Assembly (NCBI RefSeq): GCF_040750395.1
Contig: NZ_JBFLVD010000014.1
Location: 186,001-250,000 of the forward strand
Length of the DNA: 64,000 bases
Direction of reading: 5' to 3'
Source of the DNA: Scandinavium sp002470465
GTDB taxonomy: Bacteria > Pseudomonadota > Gammaproteobacteria > Enterobacterales > Enterobacteriaceae
Positions 36,826-46,488 of this stretch are shown here, in pieces. The translations under genes and the position numbers were made by a program. How positions within the stretch are numbered: the stretch's first letter is position 1; every line of letters starts with the position of its first letter. Below the pieces are notes generated by a model that saw only the letters and a program-made list of their open reading frames with translations, had not been told where the DNA came from and searched no databases.

Positions 36826-39800
36826 ATGAAACCAACCTGTAGTCTCTCTTTCCTTACCTCCTGCATCTGTCTGGCGCTGACCTCAGGCCAGGCCTGGGCC
36901 ACATGCAACGAGACGTCTCCCGCGAACGGTCAGACCGTGACTTGCGATGCGACGACACCTGAAAGTACCGCCGTCGTGAGCGGCGCCGGCGTGACGAACG
37001 TGACCGTGAATGTGCTTCCGAGCGGCGAATTAAACGTGACCACCGGTCCGGCTATTTCCCTGGGCGATGGCAGTAAGATCGCCAACGACGGGACGATTAG
37101 TGGCTCTACGTCGGGCCTGCTGCTGCGTGAGGGCAGCAGTACCGTTACGAATAACGGCTCTATTACCGGCACTGCCGGGCCGGGAATTATGTTTCAGGGA
37201 AGCGGCGGCAACACATTAAATAACAACGGTACCATCACCGGACGTGACGCTAAAAATAATGCCGTTATCTTTGGGAGCGGCAATGACACGCTGTCGGTGG
37301 GTGTCGGAAGTCTTATCGATGGTAACGTCGATCAGGATTTTGGCTCTACTGGTACATCCGGTAGCGGTAACGACACTTTTACGATGGACGGGGGAACGAT
37401 CAGAGGCACCGTTGATCAAGGCGTTGGGCCGGGTGTTGATCGCGCCACCATCACCGGCGGCACCATTGAAGGTGACTTCAGGCAGGGCGGCGGCAGAGAT
37501 ACTTTCGAAATGTCGGGCGGCACCATTACCGGGGAGTTTAATGATGGCGATATTGTCACCATCACCGGGGGGACTATCGGAAGCGTTGCGCTCAACCTGG
37601 GAAATGATGATTTTCGGATGTCCGGCGGTGAAATACTCGGGGATGTAAAGGGGCAGGTCAACAATGACAGCTTTAATATCTCAGGCACCGCGATCGTTGA
37701 CGGCAATATCCTGGGTGGCATCGGCGATGATAGGCTTGTCTGGCAAAACGGAGGTACCATCAAAGGAAGTATTCTGATGGATGGCGATCCCAGCGGCGAT
37801 AAAATTGGCAATGATGAAGTCACCCTTATCAACCAAAGCTCGGCCACAACCGCCTCATCTCCTGTCATTGATGGTGGGGCTGGCACCGATCGCTTCACTT
37901 TAGACAACAGTCAATATATTCATCGCGATGCGAATATCCTCTCTGGATTTGAGTCCGTTAACCTGACGAACAATTCCACGTTGACGCTGGATCACCGGGA
38001 TCTCAAGTTGGGCGACAGCCAGGACGATAATGCCAGCACCGGCTTTACTATCGATGCAACCAGCACCCTCGCGATTGACAATGATAATGCCGTGGCCTTT
38101 ACCGGACATCTTAGCGGCACCGGTACCGTCAGCACCGATACCAGCGGCAATGCGTTCGATTTTACCAGCAACAACAAAGACGATGGCTTTGAAGGTACGC
38201 TGGCGCTGGGTAACAGTACCCTGGCGCTGGAGGGCATCAATACTGAAGCGCTCAGCAACGCCACGCTGAAGGCCGGTGCAGGCAGCGTAACGACCGTGGG
38301 CAGCGGGCAGCAGCATATCGGCGGGCTGGCCTTTGACGGCGGAACCGTTATTTTCGGCTCGGTCGCACCGGGAGAGAAGACGTCTGATAATACGATTCAA
38401 ACCGCAAAGGACCTCGATCTTAGCGGCTCAGGAACCGTGCAGGTTGATCTGGGCGATGCGGTGAATACGCCGCCCCAGACGGATGGCCGGGTTCCTCTGC
38501 TGGAGCAGGATGATGGCGATACCCTTATCAGGCTCGCCGGCTCGGACGGTACGGTAACCGGAACGGGCGGTGCGCTTGAGCTAAAAGACAGCAGCGGCAA
38601 CGTTATCAGCAGCGGTAAAACGCAGGATATTCTCGATCGGGACGGCGGCAGCAAGGTAGCGGAAGGAACCTGGGACTGGCGTTTAACCTCCGGTGATAGC
38701 AATGATGGCCTGTATGTGGCCTATGCGCTGAAAGAGGTAAACCTGATTGGCCAGGGCAACAGCGCCCTTGTGCTGAACAGCGGTAGCAGCACGGGGAACG
38801 CCGCCGATCTTAGCGCTAAGGTGACCGGAAGCGGCGATCTGGCTATCGATACCAGCAGCGGAACCGTTTCGCTTTCCAACGGCAGCAACGATTACACCGG
38901 CGTTACGGATGTGCGCAGCGGTACGCTGCTGATGAGCAACGATAACGTACTGGGCCAGACTTCACTGCTGAAGCTTGCCGATAGCACGGGCCTGGCAATG
39001 AGCGGACATGCACAGACCGTAGGGGCCGTAGACACTGCGGCCGGTTCGCTGATCGATATTGCTGGTGGCAGCCTTGGAATCAATAACGGCGGTACGGTGA
39101 ATGGGCATCTGCAGGGGGCGGGAGCGTTGACGCTGAACGGCGGTGAGCTGACGATTAATGGTGCAAACACGGCGATGACTGCCACCACGACCCTGAAAAG
39201 CGGTTCGACTATTAATCTGGACAGCGTCCAGGGGCTGGGAAGTGGAAATATCGACAACGGCGGCGTGCTTAACCTGAATGGCGCGGCAGGAACGTTTGCA
39301 AATAACCTGAGCAACAGCGGCCAGGTCAATCTGAACAGCAGTCAGACCGTGCTGGCCGGCGATAATCGCGGCTTCAGCGGCGAATTTAATATCGATAATG
39401 CCAGCCGACTGACCGCAGGGCAGGCGTCTCATCTGGGCCAGTCGGTTATTCATGATGAAGGTACGCTGGCGCTGGTGACCGACAGCAACTGGTCGCTGGA
39501 AAACGCGGTGAGCGGTGCGGGTAATCTCGTGAAAGAGGGTGCCGGGCTGGTCACGCTTGCTGCGCAGAATATGACCTATACCGGCACCACGGATATTACC
39601 GGAGGTGGGTTAATATTCGGCGATCGCGGCAGCGATCTGACGCTCTCATCTTCTCAGGTCAATATTGCGGAAGGCGGACTGCTGGCCGGCAACGGCACCG
39701 CAGCCGGCAGCGTTGATAACAAAGGCCTGCTGCAGGTTGGACACGCCGGGCTGGTGGTTTCTGCGGCTGCTCGTCAGGCCCTCGCCGCAACTCTGGCGGC

Positions 39801-41259
39801 GGTTAGCAGTAATAACGACGCGCTGACGGTCGGCGGCAATCTCACTAACAGCGGGCAGATCCAGCTGGGCCAGACCGGTAGCGATGTGCTGGCAGGCAAC
39901 TCATTGACGGTTAACGGCAACTATCTGGGAGAGGGCGGAAAAATCGCTTTCAACACCGCCCTGGGTGACGATAGCTCCCTGACCGATCATATGACGGTAA
40001 TGGGCGACACCAGCGGCAATACGCTGGTGAGCGTGAGAAATGCGGGGGGCAGCGGGGCCAGAACGCTGAACGGTATTGAGATCATCTCCGTTGAAGGAAA
40101 TTCGGCCGGTACCTTTACCAAAGATGGGCGTATTGTTGCGGGCGCCTGGGACTATAACCTGGAGCGCGGTAAAGGTGGGGCCAGCGATCCTGATAACTGG
40201 TATCTGACGAATAATGCCCCCACGCAGCCAGTCGGGCCAACCAACCCGACGGAACATGTGAATCCGGGAACGCCGATGTATCGTGTGGAAGCCGGGAGCT
40301 ATATCGCCAACGTTGCGGCAGCAAACACTCTTTTTGTTACCCGACTCCACGATCGCCTGGGCGAGACCCAATATACCGATGCTTTAACTGGCGAAAAGCG
40401 CGTCACCAGCCTGTGGCTGCGCCAGGTGGGCACCCATAACACATGGAGAGACAGCACGGGGCAGCAGAAAACCCAGAGCAACCAGTACGTTGTGATGCTG
40501 GGCGGTGACGTGGCGCAGTGGAGCAGCGACGGACTGGATCGAGGGCATCTGGGCCTGATGGCCGGCTACGGTAATAACCACAGCAACACCCGCTCTGATG
40601 TGACAGGCTACCATTCAGATGGTCGGGTCAGCGGCTATAACGTTGGCGTGTACGGCACCTGGTATGCCAATGATGCGGAGAAGACGGGGCTTTACGTGGA
40701 CTCCTGGGCCAGCTATAGCTGGCTGAAAAACACGGTCAACGGTGAAGATCTGGCCCGCGAGGAGTACGACTCTAAGGGGCTGACTGCATCGCTGGAAAGT
40801 GGCTATACGTGGAAAGTCGGTGAGTTCAACGGCAGTAAAGGTACGCTCAATACCGTTTATATTCAGCCGCAGGCCCAGGCTATCTGGATGGGGGTTAGTG
40901 CAGATGATCACACCGAAAGCAACGGCACCCACGTCAGCAGCAACGGTGATGGCAACGTGCAAACCCGTCTTGGCGTGCGTACTTACCTGAAAAGCCACAG
41001 CCGGCTTGATGACGGTAAAGATCGCGAGTTTGAACCTTTTGTTGAGGCTAACTGGATCCATAACACCCGTGATTTCAGCGTAACAATGAATAATGTGACG
41101 TTGAGCCAGTCCGGCGCGCGTAATCTGGGTGAGCTGAAAACAGGGGTGGAAGGTAAGCTGAGCAACAATCTGACGGCCTGGGGCAACGTGGGTCAGCAGA
41201 TAGGCGATAAAGGCTACAGCAATACGGAAGCCATGCTGGGGGTTAAATACAGCTGGTAA
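36826..41259 (+). CDS. Autotransporter (type Va) with glycine-rich beta-helix passenger
   Basis: 1477 residues from the ATG after GGGG (8-base spacing); the frame is open 21 codons further up but lacks signal-peptide logic. Signal peptide about 1-25 (ends GQAWA). The passenger (about 26-1150) is a repetitive beta-helix. An early part repeats GGTI.G...D.F.MSGG units; later parts carry autotransporter-associated strand repeats (GSGDLAI, GAGNLVKEGAGLVTL). A Pro/Thr linker and RVEAGSYIANVAAANTLF precede a 12-strand pertactin-type barrel (about 1190-1477) ending in aromatic YSW. Two cysteines (about residues 27 and 40) lie near the mature N-terminus. Likely a surface adhesin or aggregation factor. 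It occupies the place of E. coli glgS-yqiJK. Confidence 0.88.
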   Translation: MKPTCSLSFLTSCICLALTSGQAWATCNETSPANGQTVTCDATTPESTAVVSGAGVTNVTVNVLPSGELNVTTGPAISLGDGSKIANDGTISGSTSGLLLREGSSTVTNNGSITGTAGPGIMFQGSGGNTLNNNGTITGRDAKNNAVIFGSGNDTLSVGVGSLIDGNVDQDFGSTGTSGSGNDTFTMDGGTIRGTVDQGVGPGVDRATITGGTIEGDFRQGGGRDTFEMSGGTITGEFNDGDIVTITGGTIGSVALNLGNDDFRMSGGEILGDVKGQVNNDSFNISGTAIVDGNILGGIGDDRLVWQNGGTIKGSILMDGDPSGDKIGNDEVTLINQSSATTASSPVIDGGAGTDRFTLDNSQYIHRDANILSGFESVNLTNNSTLTLDHRDLKLGDSQDDNASTGFTIDATSTLAIDNDNAVAFTGHLSGTGTVSTDTSGNAFDFTSNNKDDGFEGTLALGNSTLALEGINTEALSNATLKAGAGSVTTVGSGQQHIGGLAFDGGTVIFGSVAPGEKTSDNTIQTAKDLDLSGSGTVQVDLGDAVNTPPQTDGRVPLLEQDDGDTLIRLAGSDGTVTGTGGALELKDSSGNVISSGKTQDILDRDGGSKVAEGTWDWRLTSGDSNDGLYVAYALKEVNLIGQGNSALVLNSGSSTGNAADLSAKVTGSGDLAIDTSSGTVSLSNGSNDYTGVTDVRSGTLLMSNDNVLGQTSLLKLADSTGLAMSGHAQTVGAVDTAAGSLIDIAGGSLGINNGGTVNGHLQGAGALTLNGGELTINGANTAMTATTTLKSGSTINLDSVQGLGSGNIDNGGVLNLNGAAGTFANNLSNSGQVNLNSSQTVLAGDNRGFSGEFNIDNASRLTAGQASHLGQSVIHDEGTLALVTDSNWSLENAVSGAGNLVKEGAGLVTLAAQNMTYTGTTDITGGGLIFGDRGSDLTLSSSQVNIAEGGLLAGNGTAAGSVDNKGLLQVGHAGLVVSAAARQALAATLAAVSSNNDALTVGGNLTNSGQIQLGQTGSDVLAGNSLTVNGNYLGEGGKIAFNTALGDDSSLTDHMTVMGDTSGNTLVSVRNAGGSGARTLNGIEIISVEGNSAGTFTKDGRIVAGAWDYNLERGKGGASDPDNWYLTNNAPTQPVGPTNPTEHVNPGTPMYRVEAGSYIANVAAANTLFVTRLHDRLGETQYTDALTGEKRVTSLWLRQVGTHNTWRDSTGQQKTQSNQYVVMLGGDVAQWSSDGLDRGHLGLMAGYGNNHSNTRSDVTGYHSDGRVSGYNVGVYGTWYANDAEKTGLYVDSWASYSWLKNTVNGEDLAREEYDSKGLTASLESGYTWKVGEFNGSKGTLNTVYIQPQAQAIWMGVSADDHTESNGTHVSSNGDGNVQTRLGVRTYLKSHSRLDDGKDREFEPFVEANWIHNTRDFSVTMNNVTLSQSGARNLGELKTGVEGKLSNNLTAWGNVGQQIGDKGYSNTEAMLGVKYSW

Positions 41260-41272
41260 CCTGATACCAAAT

Positions 41273-41303
41273 AAAAAACCCGTCCTGCGTGACGGGTTTT
41301 TTG
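41273..41303. terminator. Bidirectional terminator between autotransporter and ubiK
   Basis: AAAAAACCCGTC pairs with GACGGGTTTTTT around CTGCGT. The A-run and T-run serve both convergent genes. Confidence 0.92.
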
Positions 41304-41319
41304 ATCGGCAGAGAGCAGG

Positions 41320-41601
41320 CTACTGCTGATTTTCTGCTGAAGGTGATGCCGCATCCGGCGTGGATCGGGCTTCCAGATCGCTGAGGCGCTGCTCCAGCAG
41401 AGCCAGCTTCTCACGGGTGCGCAGCAGCACCTGCGTTTGTACGTCAAACTCTTCACGGCTTACCAGATCCAGACGGGTCAGCTGAGACTGCAGCGCCTGA
41501 CGGATTTTCTTCTCGACGTCATCACCAAACTCACGCAGGCCTTTCGGCATCGACTCGTGAACCTGGCGGGCAATCTGTTCAATTTTCTTCGGATCAATCA
41601 T
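41320..41601 (-). CDS. ubiK: Ubiquinone biosynthesis accessory factor UbiK
   Basis: 93 residues starting MIDPKKIEQIARQ; the longer frame upstream (to 41769) runs through the FMN riboswitch region and is not used. It has an N-terminal amphipathic helix and a C-terminal coiled coil (about 50-80). UbiK (YqiC) helps assemble the UbiJ-containing ubiquinone complex and promotes membrane fusion in vitro. It is divergent from ribB. Confidence 0.94.
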   Translation of the reverse strand: MIDPKKIEQIARQVHESMPKGLREFGDDVEKKIRQALQSQLTRLDLVSREEFDVQTQVLLRTREKLALLEQRLSDLEARSTPDAASPSAENQQ

Positions 41602-41726
41602 TACGGTTTTCCTGATCGGGTCTGATTTGCAGATTATTGTAGTGCCTATAGCCTGCGCTATAAACCAGAAATGTTTGAAGCTTATGCATTGCCGGAGATA
41701 ATCATTAGCGTTATAGTTATCTCGCT

Positions 41727-41871
41727 TATTCTCAGGGCGGGGCGAAATTCCCCACCGGCGGTAAATCAACCCAGGTTGAAAGCCCGCGAGCGCTTCAGGC
41801 GTCAGTCTGAAGGTCAGCAGATCCGGTGTAATTCCGGGGCCGACGGTTAGAGTCCGGATGGGAGAGAGTAA
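41727..41871 (+). ncRNA. FMN riboswitch (RFN element)
   Basis: All consensus blocks are present in order: TTCTCAGGGCGGGG, AAATTCCCCACCGGCGGTA, AAGCCCGCGAGCG, GTCAGCAGATCCGGTG, ATTCCGGGGCCGACGGTTA, AGTCCGGATGGGAGAGAG. It binds flavin mononucleotide and represses ribB. The 105-base stretch after it contains GGCAAGGCCCG and a T-run that could form the expression platform. Confidence 0.96.
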
Positions 41872-41975
41872 CGATCTACGGGCAAGGCCCGCTCACGTTA
41901 TTTTTTTGCCGCTGCGTCGGCGCTCCTAAGACTGCCCTGATTCTGGTAACCATAATTTTAATGAGGGCTTTTACC

Positions 41976-42629
41976 ATGAATCAGACGCTACTTTCCTCTT
42001 TTGGTACCGCTTTTGAACGTGTAGAACACGCGTTATCCGCGCTGCGCGAAGGCCGCGGCGTGATGGTACTCGATGATGAAAACCGTGAAAACGAAGGCGA
42101 TATGATCTTTGCCGCTGAAACAATGACCGTTGAGCAGATGGCGCTGACTATCCGCCACGGCAGCGGCATTGTGTGCCTGTGCATCAACGAAGAGCGCCGC
42201 AAGCAGCTTGACCTGCCGATGATGGTAGACAACAACACCAGCGCCTTCGGCACCGGTTTTACCGTGACTATCGAAGCGGCGCATGGCGTGACCACCGGCG
42301 TTTCTGCGGCCGACCGCATCACCACCGTGCGTGCCGCCATTGCCGATGGCGCGAAACCTGCCGATCTGCATCGTCCGGGCCACGTTTTCCCTCTGCGCGC
42401 GCAGGCGGGTGGCGTGCTGACTCGCGGCGGTCACACGGAGGCGACCATCGATCTGGTGACCCTGGCAGGTTTCAAACCTGCGGGTGTGCTGTGTGAACTG
42501 ACCAACGATGACGGCACCATGGCGCGTGCGCCGGAGTGCATCAAGTTTGCTGTGGAACACAATATGCCGGTGGTGACCATCGAAGATCTGGTGGAATATC
42601 GCCAAAAGCATGAGCGTAAGGCCAGCTAA
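41976..42629 (+). CDS. ribB: 3,4-dihydroxy-2-butanone 4-phosphate synthase
   Basis: 217 residues from MNQTLLSSFG, the E. coli start and length; an in-frame ATG five codons upstream is less likely. Metal and substrate motifs DDENRENEGD and TRGGHTEA are present. It makes the four-carbon precursor of riboflavin from ribulose 5-phosphate. Controlled by the FMN riboswitch just upstream. Confidence 0.97.
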   Translation: MNQTLLSSFGTAFERVEHALSALREGRGVMVLDDENRENEGDMIFAAETMTVEQMALTIRHGSGIVCLCINEERRKQLDLPMMVDNNTSAFGTGFTVTIEAAHGVTTGVSAADRITTVRAAIADGAKPADLHRPGHVFPLRAQAGGVLTRGGHTEATIDLVTLAGFKPAGVLCELTNDDGTMARAPECIKFAVEHNMPVVTIEDLVEYRQKHERKAS

Positions 42630-42652
42630 GTCTGCCTGACGCTGAAATGAAG

Positions 42653-42678
42653 AACGCCGGGATAATCCCGGCGTTTTG
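42653..42678. terminator. Shared terminator of convergent ribB and zupT
   Basis: AACGCCGGGAT pairs with ATCCCGGCGTT, followed by TTGC on the plus strand. On the minus strand the T-run is weak. Confidence 0.75.
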
Positions 42679-43452
42679 CTATGCGAAATCCATCGTCTGT
42701 AACAGCACCAGGCTCAGCCCCATCACCGACATGCCACACAGCACGCCGTAGCTCGGGTTGTTATGCGGATCTATCTCTTTGGCGAGCGGCATCAATTCAT
42801 CGACCGACAGTGCCACCATAATTCCGGCCACCGCGGCCATGATGGCAGCCATGACCACCGGTGATACCAGCGTTCCCAGAATCAGCCATGCCAGCACCCC
42901 GCCAAGAATTTCAGCCATGCCTGAAATCCCTGCCCAGAACACCGCTTTACGTTTCGAGCCCGTGGCGGCATAGACCGGCCCGGCGACGGCCAGACCTTCC
43001 GGAATATTGTGCAGCGCAACGGCGAGCGCAATACCAAAGCCGAGTTCCAGATTACTGCTGGCGGTGACATACGTTGCAACACCTTCCGGGAAGTTATGCA
43101 GGCTGATGCCGAGCGTTAACAGGATTGCTGTCCGGCGCAGGTTACGTGGCATGATGGCTTTGTCGCCCTGCATCAAATCCTGCGGGTGGGCGTGCGGCAG
43201 CATACGATCAAGCGCGAAGTAGCCAAGCAGTCCAATCACAAACATACCGTAGCCGAGCACCGGCGACATCCCTTCCGTGCCGAGCGCGGCGGGCAACATT
43301 TCCATCAGGGAAATCAGTAGCATAATCCCGGCAGCGAAGCCAAGAGAAAAGGCCAGTACGCGATCAGAAGGCTTCTGGCCTATAACGCCCAGCAGCGCCC
43401 CGATGAAGGTGGCCCCACCGGCAAGTAAGGTCAGAATCAAAGGTACTGACAT
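42679..43452 (-). CDS. zupT: ZIP-family zinc/divalent metal importer ZupT
   Basis: 257 residues, about eight membrane helices. The two ZIP metal-binding helices carry HNFPEG and HNIPEG. In E. coli it imports zinc, iron, manganese and cobalt with broad specificity. Translation starts just after a sequence that matches the Fur box, suggesting iron control here. Confidence 0.95.
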   Translation of the reverse strand: MSVPLILTLLAGGATFIGALLGVIGQKPSDRVLAFSLGFAAGIMLLISLMEMLPAALGTEGMSPVLGYGMFVIGLLGYFALDRMLPHAHPQDLMQGDKAIMPRNLRRTAILLTLGISLHNFPEGVATYVTASSNLELGFGIALAVALHNIPEGLAVAGPVYAATGSKRKAVFWAGISGMAEILGGVLAWLILGTLVSPVVMAAIMAAVAGIMVALSVDELMPLAKEIDPHNNPSYGVLCGMSVMGLSLVLLQTMDFA

Positions 43453-43460
43453 AGAAACTC

Positions 43461-43479
43461 CTTAATGATAACCATTATC
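43461..43479 (-). promoter_or_regulatory. Fur-box-like site at the zupT start
   Basis: CTTAATGATAACCATTATC matches 16 of 19 positions of the Fur consensus GATAATGATAATCATTATC. It ends 8 bases before the zupT ATG, overlapping its ribosome-binding site, and lies in the zupT-ygiD divergent region. Confidence 0.6.
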
Positions 43480-43647
43480 ATTTATAGTAAAGCTCCCTTT
43501 TCCCAAAAGCGAGGGGGCAAAGGTGCTTTTACGTGTCCTTACATTCAAATTTCCTGATGATCATCATCACCGTTATCTGAGTTCATCCGCACTCAAAACC
43601 GCGTAATGTAGAGCCATCAATCCGACTGTTCCTGTAAGGATATCATC

Positions 43648-44439
43648 ATGTCTTCTTCCCGTATGCCAGCTCTGTTTTTAGGTCACGGTAGCCCGATGAA
43701 CGTGCTGGAGGATAACGTGTACACGCGTGCCTGGCAGCAGCTGGGCGAAACGCTGCCGCGCCCAAAAGCGATCGTGGCGATTTCCGCGCACTGGTTTACG
43801 CGAGGAACGGGCGTCACGGCGATGGAAGCCCCGAAAACCATTCATGATTTCGGTGGATTCCCGCAGGCGCTGTATGACACGCACTACCTGGCTCCGGGGT
43901 CGCCAGAGCTTGCTCAGCGGCTGGTTGAGCTGTTAGCTCCTGTGCCCGTTGCGCTTGATAAAGAAGCCTGGGGCTTTGACCACGGCTCCTGGGGCGTGCT
44001 CATTAAGATGTACCCGGATGCTGATATCCCGATGGTGCAACTGAGCATAGACAGCACGAAACCCGCTGCCTGGCATCTCGAAATGGGACGTAAACTCGCG
44101 GCTTTGCGCGATGAAGGTATCATGCTGGTGGCGAGCGGTAACGTGGTGCATAACCTGCGCACAGCGCGCTGGCATGGCGAAAACTCGCCGTATCCTTGGG
44201 CGACCTCGTTCAATGAATTTGTGAAAGATAACCTGACCTGGCAAGGGCCAGCGGAAGAACATCCGCTGGTAAATTACCTCGATCATGAAGGCGGTTCATT
44301 ATCGAACCCGACGGCGGATCACTATTTACCGCTGCTGTATGTGCTGGGCGCGTGGGACGGGCAGGAGCCTGTCAACATTGTGACAGACGGGATTGAGATG
44401 GGGAGTCTGAGTATGCTTTCGGTACAGATCGGGGAGTGA
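43648..44439 (+). CDS. ygiD: YgiD, extradiol dioxygenase (DOPA 4,5-dioxygenase family)
   Basis: 263 residues. It has the LigB/DODA fold with metal-binding histidines in LGHGSP, ISAHW and DHGSWG, and an ASGNVVHNL segment. E. coli YgiD cleaves L-DOPA extradiol-wise in vitro; its natural substrate is uncertain. Divergent from zupT. Confidence 0.93.
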   Translation: MSSSRMPALFLGHGSPMNVLEDNVYTRAWQQLGETLPRPKAIVAISAHWFTRGTGVTAMEAPKTIHDFGGFPQALYDTHYLAPGSPELAQRLVELLAPVPVALDKEAWGFDHGSWGVLIKMYPDADIPMVQLSIDSTKPAAWHLEMGRKLAALRDEGIMLVASGNVVHNLRTARWHGENSPYPWATSFNEFVKDNLTWQGPAEEHPLVNYLDHEGGSLSNPTADHYLPLLYVLGAWDGQEPVNIVTDGIEMGSLSMLSVQIGE

Positions 44440-44485
44440 TGAAATTGCCCGGAAAACAACGCGTCGCCGGGCATTTGCAAGAGCG

Positions 44486-45646
44486 TTACTCCACAAAAGT
44501 ATGCGGATAGAAGCGTGACAGATCCTGAGTGATCAGCGCCCGATCTTCACGAATGCCGATCCCGGCAGGCTGGTCGTTGATCAGCCAGCTACCGATCAGC
44601 GTATAGCTGTCGCCAAATTTCGGTAGTTCGCAAAACTGCTGGACGATCATGCCTTCTTCGCCGTAAGGCCCTTCAACCGCTTCCAGCACTTCACCGTTCT
44701 CCACGATCGACACATTTGCGCCTTCACGGGAGAAAATCGGTTTCTTCACGTACTTCGCCATTTCCGGATATTCGTCTTCGGCGAAATACGCTGGCAGCAG
44801 GTTCGGGTGATCCGGGAACATTTCCCACAGCATTGGCAACAGGGCTTTGTTGGAGATAATGCTTTTCCAGGCCGGCTCCAGCCAGCGCACGCCAGCGTCT
44901 TCGAGCTTGGTGGAGAAAATCTCCCGCAGCATGTATTCCCACGGATAGAGCTTGAACAAATTGCTGATAACCTGATCCTGCAGATCGGTGAACTGACCCT
45001 TTTCGCCAAGCCCGATATCTTCGATGTACAGAAATTCGCTGGCGACGCCGGCTTCGTTGGCGCAGTCCTGCAAATACTGCACGGTACCGCGATCTTCTTC
45101 GGTGTCACGGCAGCAGGCAAAGTGCAGCAGATTAAAACCATGCTGTTCACGCAGCACGGCAAAGCGCTCAATCAGCTTTTCCTGCAGGCTGTTAAACTGA
45201 TCGCTTCCCTCAGGTAGCTTTCCGGCATTGAGCTGATCTTCCAGCCAAATCCACTGGAAGAATGCTGCTTCGTACAGAGACGTTGGTGTGTCTGCGTTAT
45301 TCTCCAGAAGCTTAGGTTCACCTTTGCCGTCCCACGCCAGATCGAGGCGGGAGTAGAGCGACGGCTGCTGCGTTTGCCAGGACTGGCGCACGAAGCTCCA
45401 GGTGTGCTTCGGGATGCGGAACTTAGTCAGCAGTTCATCGCTGCTGACCACGCGTTCCACAACTTTCAGGCACATCTGATGCAGTTCGGCGGTGACGTCT
45501 TCGAGTTTCTCGACCTGATCAAGCGTCAGTTTGTAATAGGCGTCTTCACACCAGTACGGCTCACCGTACATGGTGTGGAAGTTGAAGCCATACTCGGTGG
45601 CTTTTTCGCGCCAGTCCGGGCGCTCGGTGATGCTGACTCTTTCCAT
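44486..45646 (-). CDS. ygiC: YgiC, ATP-grasp glutathionylspermidine synthase-like ligase
   Basis: 386 residues, matching the ATP-grasp C-terminal half of glutathionylspermidine synthase (for example VKKPIFSREGANV and GSWLINDQPAGIGIRED). It lacks the amidase domain of GspS. The physiological substrate is unknown. It is 5 bases downstream of ygiB and probably in one operon with it; in E. coli these genes follow tolC. Confidence 0.92.
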   Translation of the reverse strand: MERVSITERPDWREKATEYGFNFHTMYGEPYWCEDAYYKLTLDQVEKLEDVTAELHQMCLKVVERVVSSDELLTKFRIPKHTWSFVRQSWQTQQPSLYSRLDLAWDGKGEPKLLENNADTPTSLYEAAFFQWIWLEDQLNAGKLPEGSDQFNSLQEKLIERFAVLREQHGFNLLHFACCRDTEEDRGTVQYLQDCANEAGVASEFLYIEDIGLGEKGQFTDLQDQVISNLFKLYPWEYMLREIFSTKLEDAGVRWLEPAWKSIISNKALLPMLWEMFPDHPNLLPAYFAEDEYPEMAKYVKKPIFSREGANVSIVENGEVLEAVEGPYGEEGMIVQQFCELPKFGDSYTLIGSWLINDQPAGIGIREDRALITQDLSRFYPHTFVE

Positions 45647-45651
45647 GACGG

Positions 45652-46317
45652 TTAGCCGCCCATCGAACGGGTGGAGGTTCCCGCAGCGCTGCGCGACATG
45701 GTGGACTGTTTAGCGACGGACTCACCAAAGCCACCGCGGGTGACGGTGCTGGTGGTGGCTGGTTTTGGTGCCATCGCGGTTTTCGGCACGTTCATGGTGC
45801 GTCCGGACTGCGCCGCGCCGTAGCTTTTCCCGCCTGCGTCGGTGTACTGACCGTACGCCGGGCTTGCCGGGTTTTTTGAGCTGAACAGCGGCTGCTGCTG
45901 CATTCCGCCACTCATCATGCGGCCCATCATGTAGCCTGCCATCAGCGGCATCCAGAAGCTGCCGCCGCCCTGCTGGGCCTGCGCCTGATTTTCTGGAGCC
46001 ATGCCTGCCTGGGCTGGCGCCTGCTGGCACTGGCCTTCGCCAAACTCTGCCACGCAGTCTTCACGGCTGGCGTATTTTGGCGCGGTGCGCTCGGCTTCTT
46101 TCAGCGCATTATTGTACGAGGCGGTACATTCGGCGCTTTTGCCCGGGTTGGCACTCGAGCAATCATCCGCGTTCTGGTACATCGATACCGTTTCATCTGT
46201 TTTTTCGCAGCCTGAAAGCATAAAGACTGCAGTGATCGCCAGCGCAACCGGCGTCAAATGGCGTGCGCCCCAGTTCTTGCGGAACGAAGCGTGATTAATT
46301 GTTTTTGTCCGTTTCAT
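45652..46317 (-). CDS. ygiB: YgiB, DUF1190 lipoprotein-like protein
   Basis: 221 residues. A hydrophobic stretch ending in MLSGC gives a possible lipobox after a long basic N-terminus. The rest is low-complexity: Gln/Gly/Met-rich (about 105-150), then Ser/Thr-rich. DUF1190 proteins have no defined function; in E. coli the gene is linked with tolC and ygiC. The long N-terminus before the lipobox makes lipidation less certain. Confidence 0.9.
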   Translation of the reverse strand: MKRTKTINHASFRKNWGARHLTPVALAITAVFMLSGCEKTDETVSMYQNADDCSSANPGKSAECTASYNNALKEAERTAPKYASREDCVAEFGEGQCQQAPAQAGMAPENQAQAQQGGGSFWMPLMAGYMMGRMMSGGMQQQPLFSSKNPASPAYGQYTDAGGKSYGAAQSGRTMNVPKTAMAPKPATTSTVTRGGFGESVAKQSTMSRSAAGTSTRSMGG

Positions 46318-46448
46318 TATCTTTCATCCTGGACCCAGTGGTAGCGCTCAGGATAGTGGATGAGTGGTTGAAATTGAAGCGATGAGGGACGAGCGACGCA
46401 GATCTTTACGTTGCCTTACGTTTATTTTTGTGGGAGCTGTGAGAAAAG

Positions 46449-46479
46449 GAATAAACCCCGGCGAACGATGCCGCCGGGG
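46449..46479 (-). terminator. Rho-independent terminator of tolC
   Basis: On the minus strand CCCCGGCG pairs with CGCCGGGG around an 8-base loop and is followed by TTTATTCCTTTT. Confidence 0.8.
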
Positions 46480-46488
46480 CAGCCCGAA

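Noticed and set aside
41602..41769. N-terminal extension of ubiK
   Set aside because: The extra codons run into the FMN riboswitch and lack similarity to the family; the internal ATG gives the known N-terminus.
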